This document shows positions 36,135-47,053 of a stretch of DNA of 64,000 nt, one piece after another (position 1 is the first letter of the stretch; the number at the start of each line of letters is the position of its first letter). The DNA comes from Volvox africanus. Taxonomy: Eukaryota; Chlorophyta; Chlorophyceae; Chlamydomonadales; Volvocaceae. The notes below the pieces were generated by a model. It worked only from the letters and a program-made list of their open reading frames with translations. It was not told the origin of the DNA and made no database searches. The position numbers were made by a program, and so were the translations under genes. The stretch covers positions 1,876,001 through 1,940,000 of the forward strand of contig BSDZ01000014.1 in assembly GCA_030268105.1 (NCBI GenBank), read 5' to 3'.

Positions 36135-39100
36135 TTAGGCTGCTTCCCTTGCCTCGGCCTCCGAGCTCGCTGCTGCGGCCGCCGTTGCTCCGGTGGAGGT
36201 GCTGTCTGTCGGTGTCGCACTGACTGCTGTGTTACCTAGATATTCGAGGTTTTTGGCGTTGGCCTCATCCGCTGATATGTTTAGGGCAGAGGAAATAGGA
36301 GGAAAGAGGGGAACGAGGGAAAAAAGGAGGGTAAGAGGTGAACGAGGAGGGGAAGGGAGGGGAAAGGGAAGGGGGGAAGGGGGGAAGGGGGGAAGGAAAT
36401 AAGTGAATGGATCAGGGAGGCGCATCATCAAGAAACAACATGCGGATGAAGATGCAAGGTAGAGATGTTTGGAAAAGATGTCTGCCTGGTGAAGTTGTGG
36501 AGGGAGAGGACCCCTAGAGGGGAGGGGAGGGGAGAATCTAAAACCTATCGTTTCCTGCCCGCCCCAGTATCCGCTCCAAAAAATAATCCATTTGTCATGT
36601 CATGTCATGGGGCGGGCGGGAAACGATACGAGGTTTTAGATCCTCCCCTCCCCTTCCCGCTCCTCTTCCCCCACCAACTCCGCTTCGTCCTCCTCACCTC
36701 GCCTGTCCATGACGGATCTCCAGAGCGGCGGCACTAACACCAAGATCCCCAACAGGTTGATTGGCAAAGGGACGAAGGGGCCATCAATAGGCGGCCTCAG
36801 ATATCCGTAACTGCGGCGGGTAGTTGGCAGAGTTCAATGACATAACTATTAAAATAAATGGAACAGCTGAGATCAATTCCTCAAATCTCCAAAAGAGATT
36901 AGATTCTAAGACATTCTAAGAGGTGTGTTGGAGACCGTTATGGCATGTAAGATCTAACCGTAGACAATAACGGATGTGCCACCAGAAGAATCTGGAAGGA
37001 TCACAGCAACCCCCCGGGCGCTGTCGTGTGTCATTGTGCAATCGACCCGTGCTGAAATTCGCGCTGTGTAGATGTGGTCGCTTACCTCTTCACCCCGTAG
37101 AGATGATGGTTTGAATGGTATAGCACGTTGAAAAAGATGCCGTTCTAAACGACGACATGGAACAGCAGCAACGCCGATGAGAATGGATGAAGGGGGGCCG
37201 GAGGTTATGGGCTTAAAAATCCTTGGGTGATGGTACCGATCAGAGGAAGGTGCTACGAGCACTGGGTGCTTACGGGGAGGGTTTAAACGCCACCCGAGGG
37301 TGGGAGGGTATGTGATACAACGCAGGAGAGCAAGGGGGGGAAGGGTTCTTAGTACAGCTGCTGTCGGCGGTTACAAATCATCGTTGTCGATACAGTTGGG
37401 GGAGGATGTGTTGTGGGGGAAGATTGGGGGACGTCGAATACACGAGATCCAGTACTGCTGTTGAGAAGCATGGGGGTCAGGGCAGGGACCGCGCAATCAC
37501 CGAAGCGCTGTGTGTCTGTGTCTGTGTCTGTGTCTGTGTCTGTGTCTGTGTCTGTGTCTGTGTCTGTGTCTGTGTCTGTGTCTCTGTCTGTGTCTGTGTG
37601 TCTGTCTGTCCGGAGCAGGGCAGCAGAGGACACCCTTTTTCCTAGGAGCTACCTGGTGAAGCAATCAAAACCAAAGTCAGTCGACTACTGTGCGCTACTT
37701 GAGGTCAAGGTCATGCACCGATATAGTGATGGTTCTTAACATAAACAAAGATAAACACAAACATAGATTAACACGTGAATATAAACGTACGTATACGCGT
37801 ACATGAATATAAGCAAGAAAACATACACATGTTAAATGTTCGCAGTGCGGATGCGGCTGGGTGCGTGGTCATGGCATCGTGCTCTCCTCGACACAGAAAT
37901 TCCGGACAAACGATGAGCATGGAAATCGACCTTGCTGCTTCCAAGCGCTTCTCGTAGTACACGCACCCAAGACTGTGCCGTACCATGCCGTACCTCAAAT
38001 ACATACAGAGAGTTCCAGCTGGTGTAAGGCGTGATGGGTGTGTAACGGCGCTCATTGCCCAGCGTGGGTGGCCGTACGAGCCCGTAATGCAATATGTAAT
38101 CAAGGGTGGCCATGTAGACGAGGAAGACGATGTTGGACGTGAAGTGGACGGCGGTAGCCACAGGCCCGAAGAGGGCGTACATCACCGCAGCCAGCAGCGC
38201 CTGGGCTACCAGAGCGGCCAGCGTACTGGCGGAACGAACATTTTTTTCGAAGCAGGCGAGGCAGCGGGGTACGGAAAGGCCAGGCGAAAAGAGGATAAAA
38301 GAAGCTGAGGCGCAAATTTTCCTTGTCCTGCAATGTTATTCCCAAATGTACAGCTGCTTAACCCCTCCTTCGCCACGCACACACACACACGTACACATAC
38401 ACACACAATCACACGTATATACACATACACATACACATATATACACACACACCGACGAAGCCGGGTGTTCCCCCCTGCGCTGTGGTTCGGCCCGGTGGTC
38501 AGGGCCCCCGGTAGGTGCTCGTCCTTCCATTCGGGGCCACTTGCCCGCATTATGAGGGCAGCCACTGTACGTAACGTACAGTGTAGCACCCTTAGAATAC
38601 ACACGCACACATCCTTTCCGCATCTCACGTGTTGTGGCGGCTGTAACGCGGCTTGCCCGCCCGGTCGCATTCCTGGATGGCCAGCTGCCAGGCCTACGCG
38701 ACAACCCAAGGCAAAGCAAGGCCTAAGGCAAGGCAGATTGCAAGGCGGTCCTGATTAGGTAACCAATTAACACCTTTCAAGTAAATGTGTTGATATCATG
38801 TCATAGAGGTTCTGGCACGTCCTTTCCTGCGTGCGTCTGTAATCGACATTTTGTAATTTTGCGGAGGGGAAAAAGTGTGAATCTTATCACTCAACTAGTG
38901 CGTGCATGCTCTCACTTGTGCACAGAGTGTATGTGCGTGTAGGTGTTCAGGAATTCCCTCGGGATTAAGAAGGACACACATCAGGTCCATATGGGGGGAT
39001 TGGATGGAGGGGGGACGTCTTTTGGATCCCGCTGCGCTGTGCGGTGTATATGTGTGTATACTTAGGTGTTACACTGAGGGGGTGACTTGCCCTGAAAGGA

Positions 39101-41913
39101 CAAGCGCTGGGGCCCCTGACAGGGCCGAACCACAGCGGGGGGTAGGGGCGAGGGTAACACCCGGCTTAGCCTGTTCGTCCTGCCGTGCGCTCCTCCCCTC
39201 TTGCCCTCGAACCAGCAAGGGCAAACGTATCTCACGAGCCTCAGGCCTGTTATGTGTGTGTATGTAATTATGTATCTGTACGTGTGTATGTGTATGTGTA
39301 TGTGTATGTGTGTTTGTGTTTGTGTCCCACATAATCGAGAATGTCATGCGTAGCCCTGCCTGTATTTGCACGTACCCGCGTAATGTGGATATGTTTTTCC
39401 TCAATATCTCCCTAGCTGATGGTACCAAGGGTTGCATGATGTAACGGCGCGTACCTCGGCATAGCTGCAAGTGATGTATGGCGGCAAGTACGAGTAGACG
39501 CTCAAGCCCTTGGGCGCGCACGTGTAGTCCACTGGGGTGCAGACGTGCAGGTGATGCTGGTGGTGGGCCCTATGGGGTATCGGGGAAACCCGGAGCGGAG
39601 ACTAGAGATAAATTTCTAAAACCACCACCACCACCACCTCAGGAACTGCTGTTGAAGAGAGAATGGCGGGGGGCTTTACACCTCCGTCAATGAGATTCTG
39701 ACACTATTCTTATAAGTATGACAGTTGTGCGGTCCAAGATCAGCCAACTTTACATTATTGAATTTACGGCAGGAACAATTTTCGGTGTCGTTTTGGAGGT
39801 GCACCGTCCATTTCCCGCTCTGCATCTCCCATCGCCAATTGAAAACAGGCGCCAGCCAAGAGCCAACTGCTGCTGTATCATGCTAATACAGCAAAGGGCT
39901 GACGAGTTACGGACAGATAAGAAATTATAATCATTACATTAATCCTACAAATGTTGTGCCTGCATTGTGAAAATTTACATAATAACCACGTTTTGATCTC
40001 TCTCGAGATCGCCTCGTCCTTTCCGATCAACTTCGTGTAAACCCGGCTGGAACTGAAACCCCTCTTTTTATCATACAACCGTACGACGTCGTACCTGTAG
40101 TACGGATACCACCAATAAAGAGTCAGAAAGAGCGCAGCTGCTGAGAGGTGTATTGGGTTTCGACTGTGAACCAGCTCGTGACTGGCCGCCATGGTGCAAG
40201 AGGCACTAATTGCCAGGCTGTAAGCCAATAGCGGCAATAGTAGCGGCTGTAGCGGCGCTGTGGCAATGGTCGCGTATGCGGTGGCCATGATCGTCAAGTG
40301 CATTATGACGACGATGGTGGGTACTACCCGCGCTGTGAAATCGTCGGGCGGGGAAGCCTGTATGGATTGTACGGATCGTACTAGTTGTTTCCTTGCACAA
40401 GTCAGGAGTCAGAAAAGTGGTTGCCGCGTTTAACTATGATGTACGGTATGAGGGTTGAAGACAAGAAAGATTCGCTTTATGGAGTCAAAGGAAGTTGTAC
40501 TAACGATGTTATAATGGGCCGCTTGTACACATGTGTAAATAAAAGTCGTAAGGGCATGTAAAGTAGCAAGTAAATACGAAAGAGAGTCACTTACGTAAAA
40601 TGGTCATGAGGCACTTTTGCATTTTCTCACACTTCTTCACTACTCACGCCTGTGTGATACTAAGATTACATATGTATTTAAACGGCCCCTAACAGCCCCT
40701 AAAAGGCCACAAAAGAAAAGCTTGAAATGGTTAGAGAACATTGGCCAGAGAACTAACAAACCATATAAGGATGTGATTTGGGTTATTTGGATTATGTCCT
40801 TAAAAAAGCACCATTTGTCCGAAATGTCCTGCTTGAGCCCCTTGGCAGTTGGCACAAAATGGAAAACCCAGGCAGGCGGGGGCAGGGCATTTTGGTCAAA
40901 AAACATCGGTCACGTGGACCAATTCGACCTTGTGGGGTACGTACGACCTTGTACGACACATCGGCCCCCGTGGACCGTGTCGATTGGTTCATGAAATGTA
41001 GCTCGCTGTATGGCTCATTAAAGCTGGAAAGGGCACTGAGAAGGATAGCGGAAAGGGCGTCGGCCAGTAGGCAGTTTAAAAAGCTGCTATGTTACACAAG
41101 ACCAGCCCTGATCTGACCTTGGCTGTGGGGCCCAGCGGCTGCGGGTGTTGCTGTCCAAGGAGCAGATCCAGGAAGGGGAGGATGAAATGGAGTAGAAGCG
41201 GTCCCGAGCCCACCAAAACAGGCCGCAGCCAAGCGATGTCGGTTCCAAAGGCAATGGACTGGAGTTTCTTGGGGCGCGAAGAGGATTCCCGGATAGGAAG
41301 CAAAGAGAATGTCAGGAATTGCGCGGGTTGCACGTTGAGAGCGGGGCCCTTTCGTCTGCTGAGCTTTGTTTGGACAGTGCTGACGAAAACATCAAACGCG
41401 ATCCCAAATTTTGTTCTAGTTTTCTGGCGATTAGCGCCACCACACACAAATCCTTATCTTTCATGCAAGAACAAGCAGAGCCGTGTACATATTTCCACTC
41501 CGGATAGGAGGGAGGTTCGACATGACGACTCCGGACACCCTAAGGGTGCAGGCCATCAACCCAACTTGATCAACTAGAACCCTGAATGATATTGAAAACT
41601 CGTGAGGTTCAAAGAAGGTTCCTAAAACGCGGCCAAAACTGTGTGCGCGCGCTATGAATTTGGAACTCACCCCCGAGTAAGCCGCTGTCGCAGCAGCCGC
41701 AGCGACAGGCAGAATAAAGGGCACAGACCACTGGAAAAGTCCATTTTGCGTCATGGAGGAAGTCGGTGCCGATTTTGACGAGCTACCGGACAAGTTCGAA
41801 ACGGCACGACAACGACCAGAGAAAACCTGAGAACTTCTCGGGATTGCATAACTTTGGAGGCCGCACAGAGCACGACGGTGCAAGTTGTTGCATAGTCGTT
41901 GCTGAAAGTTCAT
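36135..41913 (-). CDS. AlkB-like membrane di-iron hydroxylase (alkane 1-monooxygenase / fatty acid desaturase-like family)
   Basis: Integral-membrane family that inserts oxygen into alkyl chains using a His-coordinated di-iron centre. Exons supported on the minus strand: 41671-41913, 41118-41258, 40095-40357, 39455-39569, 37994-38200 and 37086-37268, with phases compatible. A final exon is likely near 36135-36289, where the frame ends in TAA. His clusters appear in family order: SHELVHSRNP, then AHHQHHLHVCTP split by an intron, then LDYILHYGLVR and YTSWNS, then SSDRYHHPR. Hydrophobic segments alternate with them. The N-terminus has basic, Ser-rich residues before a hydrophobic stretch, which could be an organelle transit peptide. 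One exon between 40358 and 41117, and one or more around 36.3-37.0 kb, remain unresolved. Substrate is unknown. An intact gene is likely but not proven. Confidence 0.72.
36524..36654. repeat. Long inverted repeat with 41-bp spacer
   Basis: Left arm 36524-36566 and right arm 36608-36654 are nearly complementary over about 43 bp, including GTTTCCTGCCCGCCCCA against TGGGGCGGGCGGGAAAC. The spacer is AT-rich and contains ATGTC repeats. It lies in what I infer to be an intron near the 3' end of the AlkB-like gene. Confidence 0.85.
37507..37604. repeat. TGTGTC hexanucleotide microsatellite
   Basis: About 16 units with a few interruptions at the end, in an inferred intron of the AlkB-like gene. The DTDTDT and VSVSVS frames across it are artefacts. 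Confidence 0.9.
38451..38605 (-). mobile_element. Dispersed repeat family, copy 1
   Basis: The reverse complement begins with GGTGCTACACTGTACG, contains GGCCCCGAATGGAAGGACGA, ACCGGGCCGAACCACAGC and CACCCGGCTTCG, and ends in a TG-rich microsatellite. The order of these blocks is shared with three other places in the window. No open reading frame, so a non-autonomous element is inferred. Confidence 0.65.
39063..39255 (+). mobile_element. Dispersed repeat family, copy 2
   Basis: Starts TAGGTGTTACACTGAG, contains CTTGCCCTGAAAGGACAAGC, GGGCCGAACCACAGC, CACCCGGCTTAG and CTCACGAGCCTCAGGCCTGT, then runs into (TG)n. Same block order as the other copies. Confidence 0.65.
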
Positions 41914-42338
41914 TTTCACTCGTGCCTTCTAAATCGTTAGGTTCTTGCATCCATCAGAGTTCAGAATTCCTTTACATCGGAAATTGCGAACGTTTGATTG
42001 CCAAAACCAGCCAGTTCCGTATTTTTGTGTGTAGGCCAGTTTATACCGTACCTTACCGGCTTTCAAGTGGCCATGTGTGTTTCTCCGCAAAGGACATTCT
42101 TGAGGGAGATCACACACGACAATGACCGAATTGCGGGGCCTTACTTGGAGAAAAGCACGAAGTAGAAATGCAGGTTGGGTCAAGGGTGGTTCCGGAGCGA
42201 CTAGGCATTCCGGGCTCCGGCTAACGTCAGCAAGATGCGGCATGGAAGACCTAACCAATCCGAGACCTGGCACTTGAGTTTTTTTAGCGTCTCCAATCGG
42301 TTCTGAGGTTATGTATCGATCACTTAAGTGGATGCACT

Positions 42339-42350
42339 TATATATATATG
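42339..42350 (+). promoter_or_regulatory. TATA-like element for the plus-strand gene at 42426
   Basis: TTATATATATAT lies about 75 bp upstream of the Met at 42426 and overlaps the alternative Met at 42348. This favours the downstream start. The 510-bp gap to the AlkB-like start at 41913 would be a divergent promoter. Confidence 0.45.
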
Positions 42351-42425
42351 GCCTTAACTTGGTTCACCGAGTTGACTAGTCGCCTTGCGCTGAAAGGATT
42401 CAAATTGAGCAGAGGATCTAACGAT

Positions 42426-44100
42426 ATGCCTAGTAGCGAGTTAATTGTCGACGTCTCTAACGCATTAACTGCAAGTATTACGGAGGAAATTTGGCTCAAC
42501 GAAGGACCACGTTCCGCTAACATTTCCGTTTCGCTTGCCAGATGCTGCGATGTGGGAAGGGAATTGCTGGATCTAGAAGATTCGGGGCAATCCCACTACG
42601 TTCGAGTATGCTGCGTGCCCGGGATAGTCCCAACGCAAGGCCTGAAGACACTCGATGCTTGGGCCGCCCAGGCTGCCGAAGGCCTGGAACCCAGCGTGTG
42701 GCTTCCCGACTTCTTTCTCGACAATCTCCCTAATCTGATGGCTGCTGTGCGCGCTGCGGACTTCTTGGGCTGCCGGCCCTTCCAGGAGCAGATGTTGGAA
42801 GTCCAGCTGCTGAGGGTTGCACTGGGCGGGAACGTAGGACAGACGGAACCTGACGACCAACAGCGTTCCACAAGGAGATGGTCTATTCCCGCCTTGTCGT
42901 CCCTTTTGAAGGTATGTTTAGTCGCTTTCCTCCATTGATTGCCTGGTGCGACACCGAGTCTTTGACCTGACGGAGAGTGCTACAAATCCGAATTCACAAT
43001 GCCCTGAACGGAAATCGTTATAATGCCCAAACAAACAGGCTGCCTTCCGGCAGCTTCCCTGCCTGCGGCAACAGCCCCTACCGGCACCTTTGCAAACTGA
43101 TGGTGAGCCGTGAACAAGCACAACAGACAATCGTCCACAGCAGGGCTTGGCGACAACAGTAGCGGTGGAGGTGCAAGCAGATGCCGGCAGCGGCTCTGCT
43201 TCCATGGCTGAAGGCATGGTGGCTGTTGGCAGCACCACCACAGGGGTTGTTCCGCCTGCATCCGTGCAGGAAGAGTGGGACGAGCTGTACGGGCCCGTGC
43301 AACCATTGGATTCGGAACAGGGCTTAGGCCGCGGTGGTCAGCAGCTTGGCGCGAATGCAGACGAGGAGGGGTTGCTGGGTGGCGAGCAGCGGCCACAGCA
43401 GGTGTCTCTACGTTCAGTGACGCCAGTGGAGATGGAGGCCCTGGTGGAGGGGTTGGGGAACAGCGACCTGCTGCAGGGCCTGGGTGCCTGCCACTCCGAT
43501 ATTCGGTAACTTGCTATGAGGCAGATAAAGCAAAAATAATGGAGTAGAGGATTACGAACTTGGATTTCATCATAGCATAGAATGCTGAAAATCGTAGCAT
43601 CGGAAGGTCTAGGTTACAAGCCTAAGTATGGGTCTGATCAAACTTACGAAACACAGGTGGGTGAACGCCGCCTTGCACTGACCCACATCACAAAATTCCA
43701 TTCGACAAGCGTTATACGAAATGAAAACCAGGGCCTTGCCTTAAGACCAAGTAGCTAGGTACCTGGGGTAATCTCACAAGGGGTTGTGGTTGTGGGTGAC
43801 TTCCATTGGATGCGACTTGTATCCTTCTTGGCTGATCCTGAGGTTTCTTTCCTGCTTATGAGATATTTACATTAACTTTTTAATGATAGGTTCATATCAG
43901 CATAAGACGTCTCCTACCTGTTTGTCGGTCGGTCCATCCCCTATCACAGGTCTTGCTTGTACATATTGGGCTTCTGTCCTACATTCATCGCACGGCAAGA
44001 GCACGAAGAAAGCATCGCTAGCGAGAAGAAGCCGTATTTGAAGCTGTCGCTTGGTGCGCAGGCCGATCCGGGTTTCGGAGGCATTGCTGCGCGGTACCAA
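42426..44100 (+). CDS. Uncharacterised protein, weakly SKP1/BTB-like (3' end unresolved)
   Basis: Three exons with agreeing phases: 42426-42911, 43144-43505 and 43950-44100. Each is followed by a consensus donor (GTATGT, GTAACT, GTGAGT). The first exon has alternating hydrophobic strands followed by LKTLDAWAAQ and LPNLMAAVRAADFLGC. The latter resembles the helical part of SKP1/BTB folds, which is only a weak likeness. Exon 2 is Gly, Glu and Gln-rich. Exon 3 encodes YILGFCPTFIARQ and a charged stretch, which I do not recognise. The next exon is not certain. The acceptor before 45333 has a matching phase, so this could be the 5' part of the gene annotated at 45291. If exon 2 is not spliced it ends at TAA 43507-43509. 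Confidence 0.5.
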
Positions 44101-44153
44101 GTGAGTAGGCAAGCGAAGTGTAGGTGCAAGAAGAGGGCAAGTTACGCCGGAGC

Positions 44154-44280
44154 TATGTTCGGATTGGCCCCGATGTTTTAGGGGAACCTGCTCGGGGTCG
44201 AGAAGTTCATTAAACCCTCCCACCTAGAGGAGTAGTAGTCGTAACAAGCTTTCCGCAGGGGAACCTGCGGAAGGATCATT
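44154..44280 (+). pseudogene. 3'-terminal fragment of 18S (small-subunit) rRNA
   Basis: The segment contains TTCGGATTGG, GAGAAGTTCATTAAACCCTC, CCACCTAGAGGA, GTCGTAACAAG and GAACCTGCGGAAGGATCATT in the order of the end of eukaryotic 18S rRNA. It stops exactly at the mature 3' end. Differences such as CTTTCCGCAGGGG where GTTTCCGTAGGTG is universal, and the absence of upstream 18S sequence, mark it as a non-functional fragment. The sequence after it may be a little ITS1. Confidence 0.85.
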
Positions 44281-44432
44281 GGAGTCATCGATAGCGTGGA
44301 TTTGTCCATAATCCAGGGTGAACCTGGAACGGACCAAAAGAACGAGCGCTGAAATCAGAGTCAACTGCAAACGGGGTTGCGTCAGAAGGCTTGCTAGGCT
44401 TGCTGGTTGGCAATCTGCGCGTCTATATATGC

Positions 44433-44780
44433 AGGAGTGTGCGACGCAATTGCAGCTGGCGTCCCATTCGCACCTATTCGTATATATATATGTATATATA
44501 TGTATATATACATATATGTATGTGTGTATACTTACTGCATTCTCCTGACATTACACTATACCCTAGTGGCATTTCTCACCAGCGGCTCACTAACCCGGGC
44601 GCATATGTAAGTACAGATGTATATTAGGTGTAACACTGTGGACGACTTGCCCTAAAAGGACAAGCATCGGGGCCACGACCAGGGCGAACACAGCGCAGGG
44701 GGGAGCACACGGCTTATGTTTGTATTTGTGTACAAATAGGTGCGAATGGGGCGCCAGCTGCAATTGCGTCGCACACTCCT
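44433..44780. mobile_element. Composite element bounded by a 48-bp inverted repeat
   Basis: Arms 44433-44480 and 44733-44780 are complementary at 46 of 48 positions and include GTGCGACGCAATTGCAGCTG. The 252 bp between them hold a (TA)n/(TG)n tract and dispersed repeat copy 3. No coding frame. A MITE-like element or a folded insertion are both possible; clear target-site duplications were not identified. Confidence 0.75.
44624..44715 (+). mobile_element. Dispersed repeat family, copy 3
   Basis: Begins TTAGGTGTAACACTGTGG, then CTTGCCCTAAAAGGACAAGC, GGGCGAACACAGCGCAGG and CACGGCTT. It is a shorter, diverged version of copy 2 and lies inside the inverted-repeat element. Confidence 0.65.
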
Positions 44781-45122
44781 ACATGACGCCCGCCCCGTAC
44801 TATTTCAATTTGTGACATCATGCAGAGAGCTGTCTGCCTCTAATTGTGATGGTGACGAGAATCAGGATGAGGATGATGACGACGATTCATGGATGACGAG
44901 GAACTGTTGTATCTTTCGCCAATATGCTTCTATGATACATGAAGTACTGCAACTATAACCCATAACACATGTTTCCGTACGTGCTTGTCCCAGGTGGAGG
45001 CTGTGACTGTGCGTACCGAGTCGCACGACCAGGTACGGATATAATTTCATACATGCATTCTACAGACGGGCCACCATGTGAACAATTTGTATCAGTTATA
45101 AGCTCAACACAACAGTCCATAT

Positions 45123-45134
45123 AATATATATAAG
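45123..45134 (+). promoter_or_regulatory. TATA-like element upstream of the gene at 45291
   Basis: AATATATATAAG lies about 160 bp before the Met at 45291. It supports an independent start for this gene rather than continuation from the gene at 42426, but AT-rich words are common here. Confidence 0.35.
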
Positions 45135-45290
45135 GGGCCCTCCTTCGCTTCCATTGCCTTGCATCGCTTCCACCGCTGCTGCCACGTACTGCCACCACTG
45201 TCGCTATTGTTAATTTGATCACAGCTGCTGCTTCTGTTGTTTTACCTGTAATTACATATCCTCACCTCCTTGGCCACCTCCACTGTCGCC

Positions 45291-45605
45291 ATGCGGCCTG
45301 CCTTAATGAAGGGCTGGAGCAGTTTTCCTCAGGACCACAACACGTACAACAACTCTTGGACGTGGGCGGAGCTGGTTCTTTTTGGCCCTGATGGAAGGCC
45401 GGTTCACCCTGACGGCTCTGGTCGTCTGTACACCAACCTCCACGGGGTGGGGCGCTGGCAGTGTCACTTGAGGGCGCTGGGTCCCGACAGCCAGGTAGTG
45501 CGGGATCTTAATGCCCGGACCTTGGGCCCTGATGCAACGTCGGGGGCGGCACCGCCACCCATAGGTGAACAGCAGCGGCATCCAGCGCCGGATCAGCAGC
45601 AGCGA

Positions 45606-45640
<35 letters not shown>

Positions 45641-46672
45641 GCGAGGTGCAGAAGGGGTGGAAGGGGTGGGTGACGTTCTGACGCTGCTCATCTGCGCTTG
45701 CTTTCCGGGCTGGCGCCATTCGATACGGCGGGCGGAACTAGTGGTGCACCTGAGCCCCGTGGGTGTGGATCGCGGTGGAGAGGGGCCACCTCGAGGGGAG
45801 GGATTTTGGGAAGAACGTCACCGGCGTCTCATGTAAGACTGATCAGGATCTCCCTGCCCTCTCTCATGCGCTCTATCTGACGACTTGCCAGACTGGCCCT
45901 GGCTTGTAACTTGCGGCTTCCTGAATATGTAAGGCTTCCTGGGGTCAGATCAGGTGCCTTGCAAACCCTATAGAGGGTTTTTAAGTTGTGAGGCAGGCAG
46001 GATGATGATGTTTCATGACGTATGGTATGGAGTAGTTGTGGAATGGAATGCCGCTCTGCCATGAAAGCCGGCAAGTTGGGATGAATGTCGTTCATGTAAC
46101 GATGAGTGTATGCATTTAGGTAAGCAGGTAGCAGTTAATGGTTTGGATGTGAAGGTTTGCGAAGGACAATTGTCCAATGGCTGCGGCTTGCTGCTGCTGT
46201 ATGTGCCCAGCAGCATCAACGTGCAGAAAAGAGGCCACGGCTGTCCACCTGGGGCCGCCCCACCTACCGAGTAAGTCTCAAGCGATGTCAACATGTGGTA
46301 TTGATGGGCGTGTAGGTATGTATACCGGTGTTGATTGATGTACACGGAAAGATGAAAGACGCTGGCGTATGCGTGTGGGAGTTAAAACATCCTATGCGGT
46401 GTGTCTGTGTCTGTGTGTGTCTGTATATGTGTGTGTATGAGCATGTGTGTGTATGTTTTCTCCTTTCTAGCAAGGAACCTCTTCTGCAGGAGGGCGCCAA
46501 AACGCGCTGCATGGAGGGATACATGCATGCGGGGCTCTTATTTGTGTACATTCCTAATTACGTAATTGCATTTTGTTTGTTCGACCTGTGCTTGCTTGCT
46601 AATTTAGGTTTGCTGTTGTATTTCTTCTTCGCCCATCGAGCTTCCTCAGTTATGTGTAGCAAAGATTATTAA
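45291..46672 (+). CDS. Uncharacterised three-exon protein with polyglutamine tract and C-terminal hydrophobic segment
   Basis: Exons 45291-45758, 46128-46270 and 46471-46672 (TAA at 46670-46672). Donors are GTGGGT and GTAAGT; the second acceptor is a strong TTTCTCCTTTCTAG. Phases agree and give 270 residues. The N-terminal part contains WTWAELVLFGPDGRPVHPDG and CHLRALGP, then QQ-rich sequence encoded by a CAA repeat. Exon 2 reads NGLDVKVCEGQLSNGCG and a hydrophobic LLLLYVPS. Exon 3 ends in a hydrophobic, probably membrane-spanning stretch. I do not recognise the family. An alternative acceptor at 45332 would allow fusion with the upstream gene. Confidence 0.5.
45612..45645. repeat. CAA trinucleotide repeat (polyglutamine-coding)
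   Basis: About eleven CAA triplets encoding Gln within exon 1 of the gene at 45291. A neighbouring run of CAG codons extends the Gln-rich stretch. Confidence 0.9.
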
Positions 46673-46885
46673 GTATAGATATACGTAAACTGCATTTATG
46701 TTGGGCAGGGCCACAATCCCTTATCTATCTACGCGGTGCAGCGAACAGTTCGATAGCATGTGCGTCACCCAGCCGACAACCTATTGACCTGGCAACGATA
46801 GGTAGCCAGTAGCTAGCCCCTAGCCGTCCCAGGCAGCATGAATTCAGCCAGCGAGGGTGGCCGCTACGTACGTATGTATATGTGG

Positions 46886-47053
46886 GCGACGGGCCCCGAA
46901 TGGAAGGACGAGCACCTACCTGGGGCCCTGACCACCGGGCCGAACCACAGCACAGGGAGGAACATCCGGCTTCGTCGGTGTGTCCTGCCGCGCGATCCCC
47001 CCCTTATTCAGCGAGGGCACACAGGCCTCACGAGCCTCAAGCCTGTCTACCCA
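46886..47053 (+). mobile_element. Dispersed repeat family, copy 4
   Basis: Carries GGCCCCGAATGGAAGGACGA, ACCGGGCCGAACCACAGC, CATCCGGCTTCGTCGG and CTCACGAGCCTCAAGCCTGT in the same order as copies 1 and 2. It has been joined at its left to unrelated sequence. Confidence 0.65.

Noticed and set aside
40593..40760. Possible AlkB exon ending at a GTAAGT donor near 40592
   Set aside because: No phase-compatible acceptor gives sequence resembling the family, so it was left out of the model.
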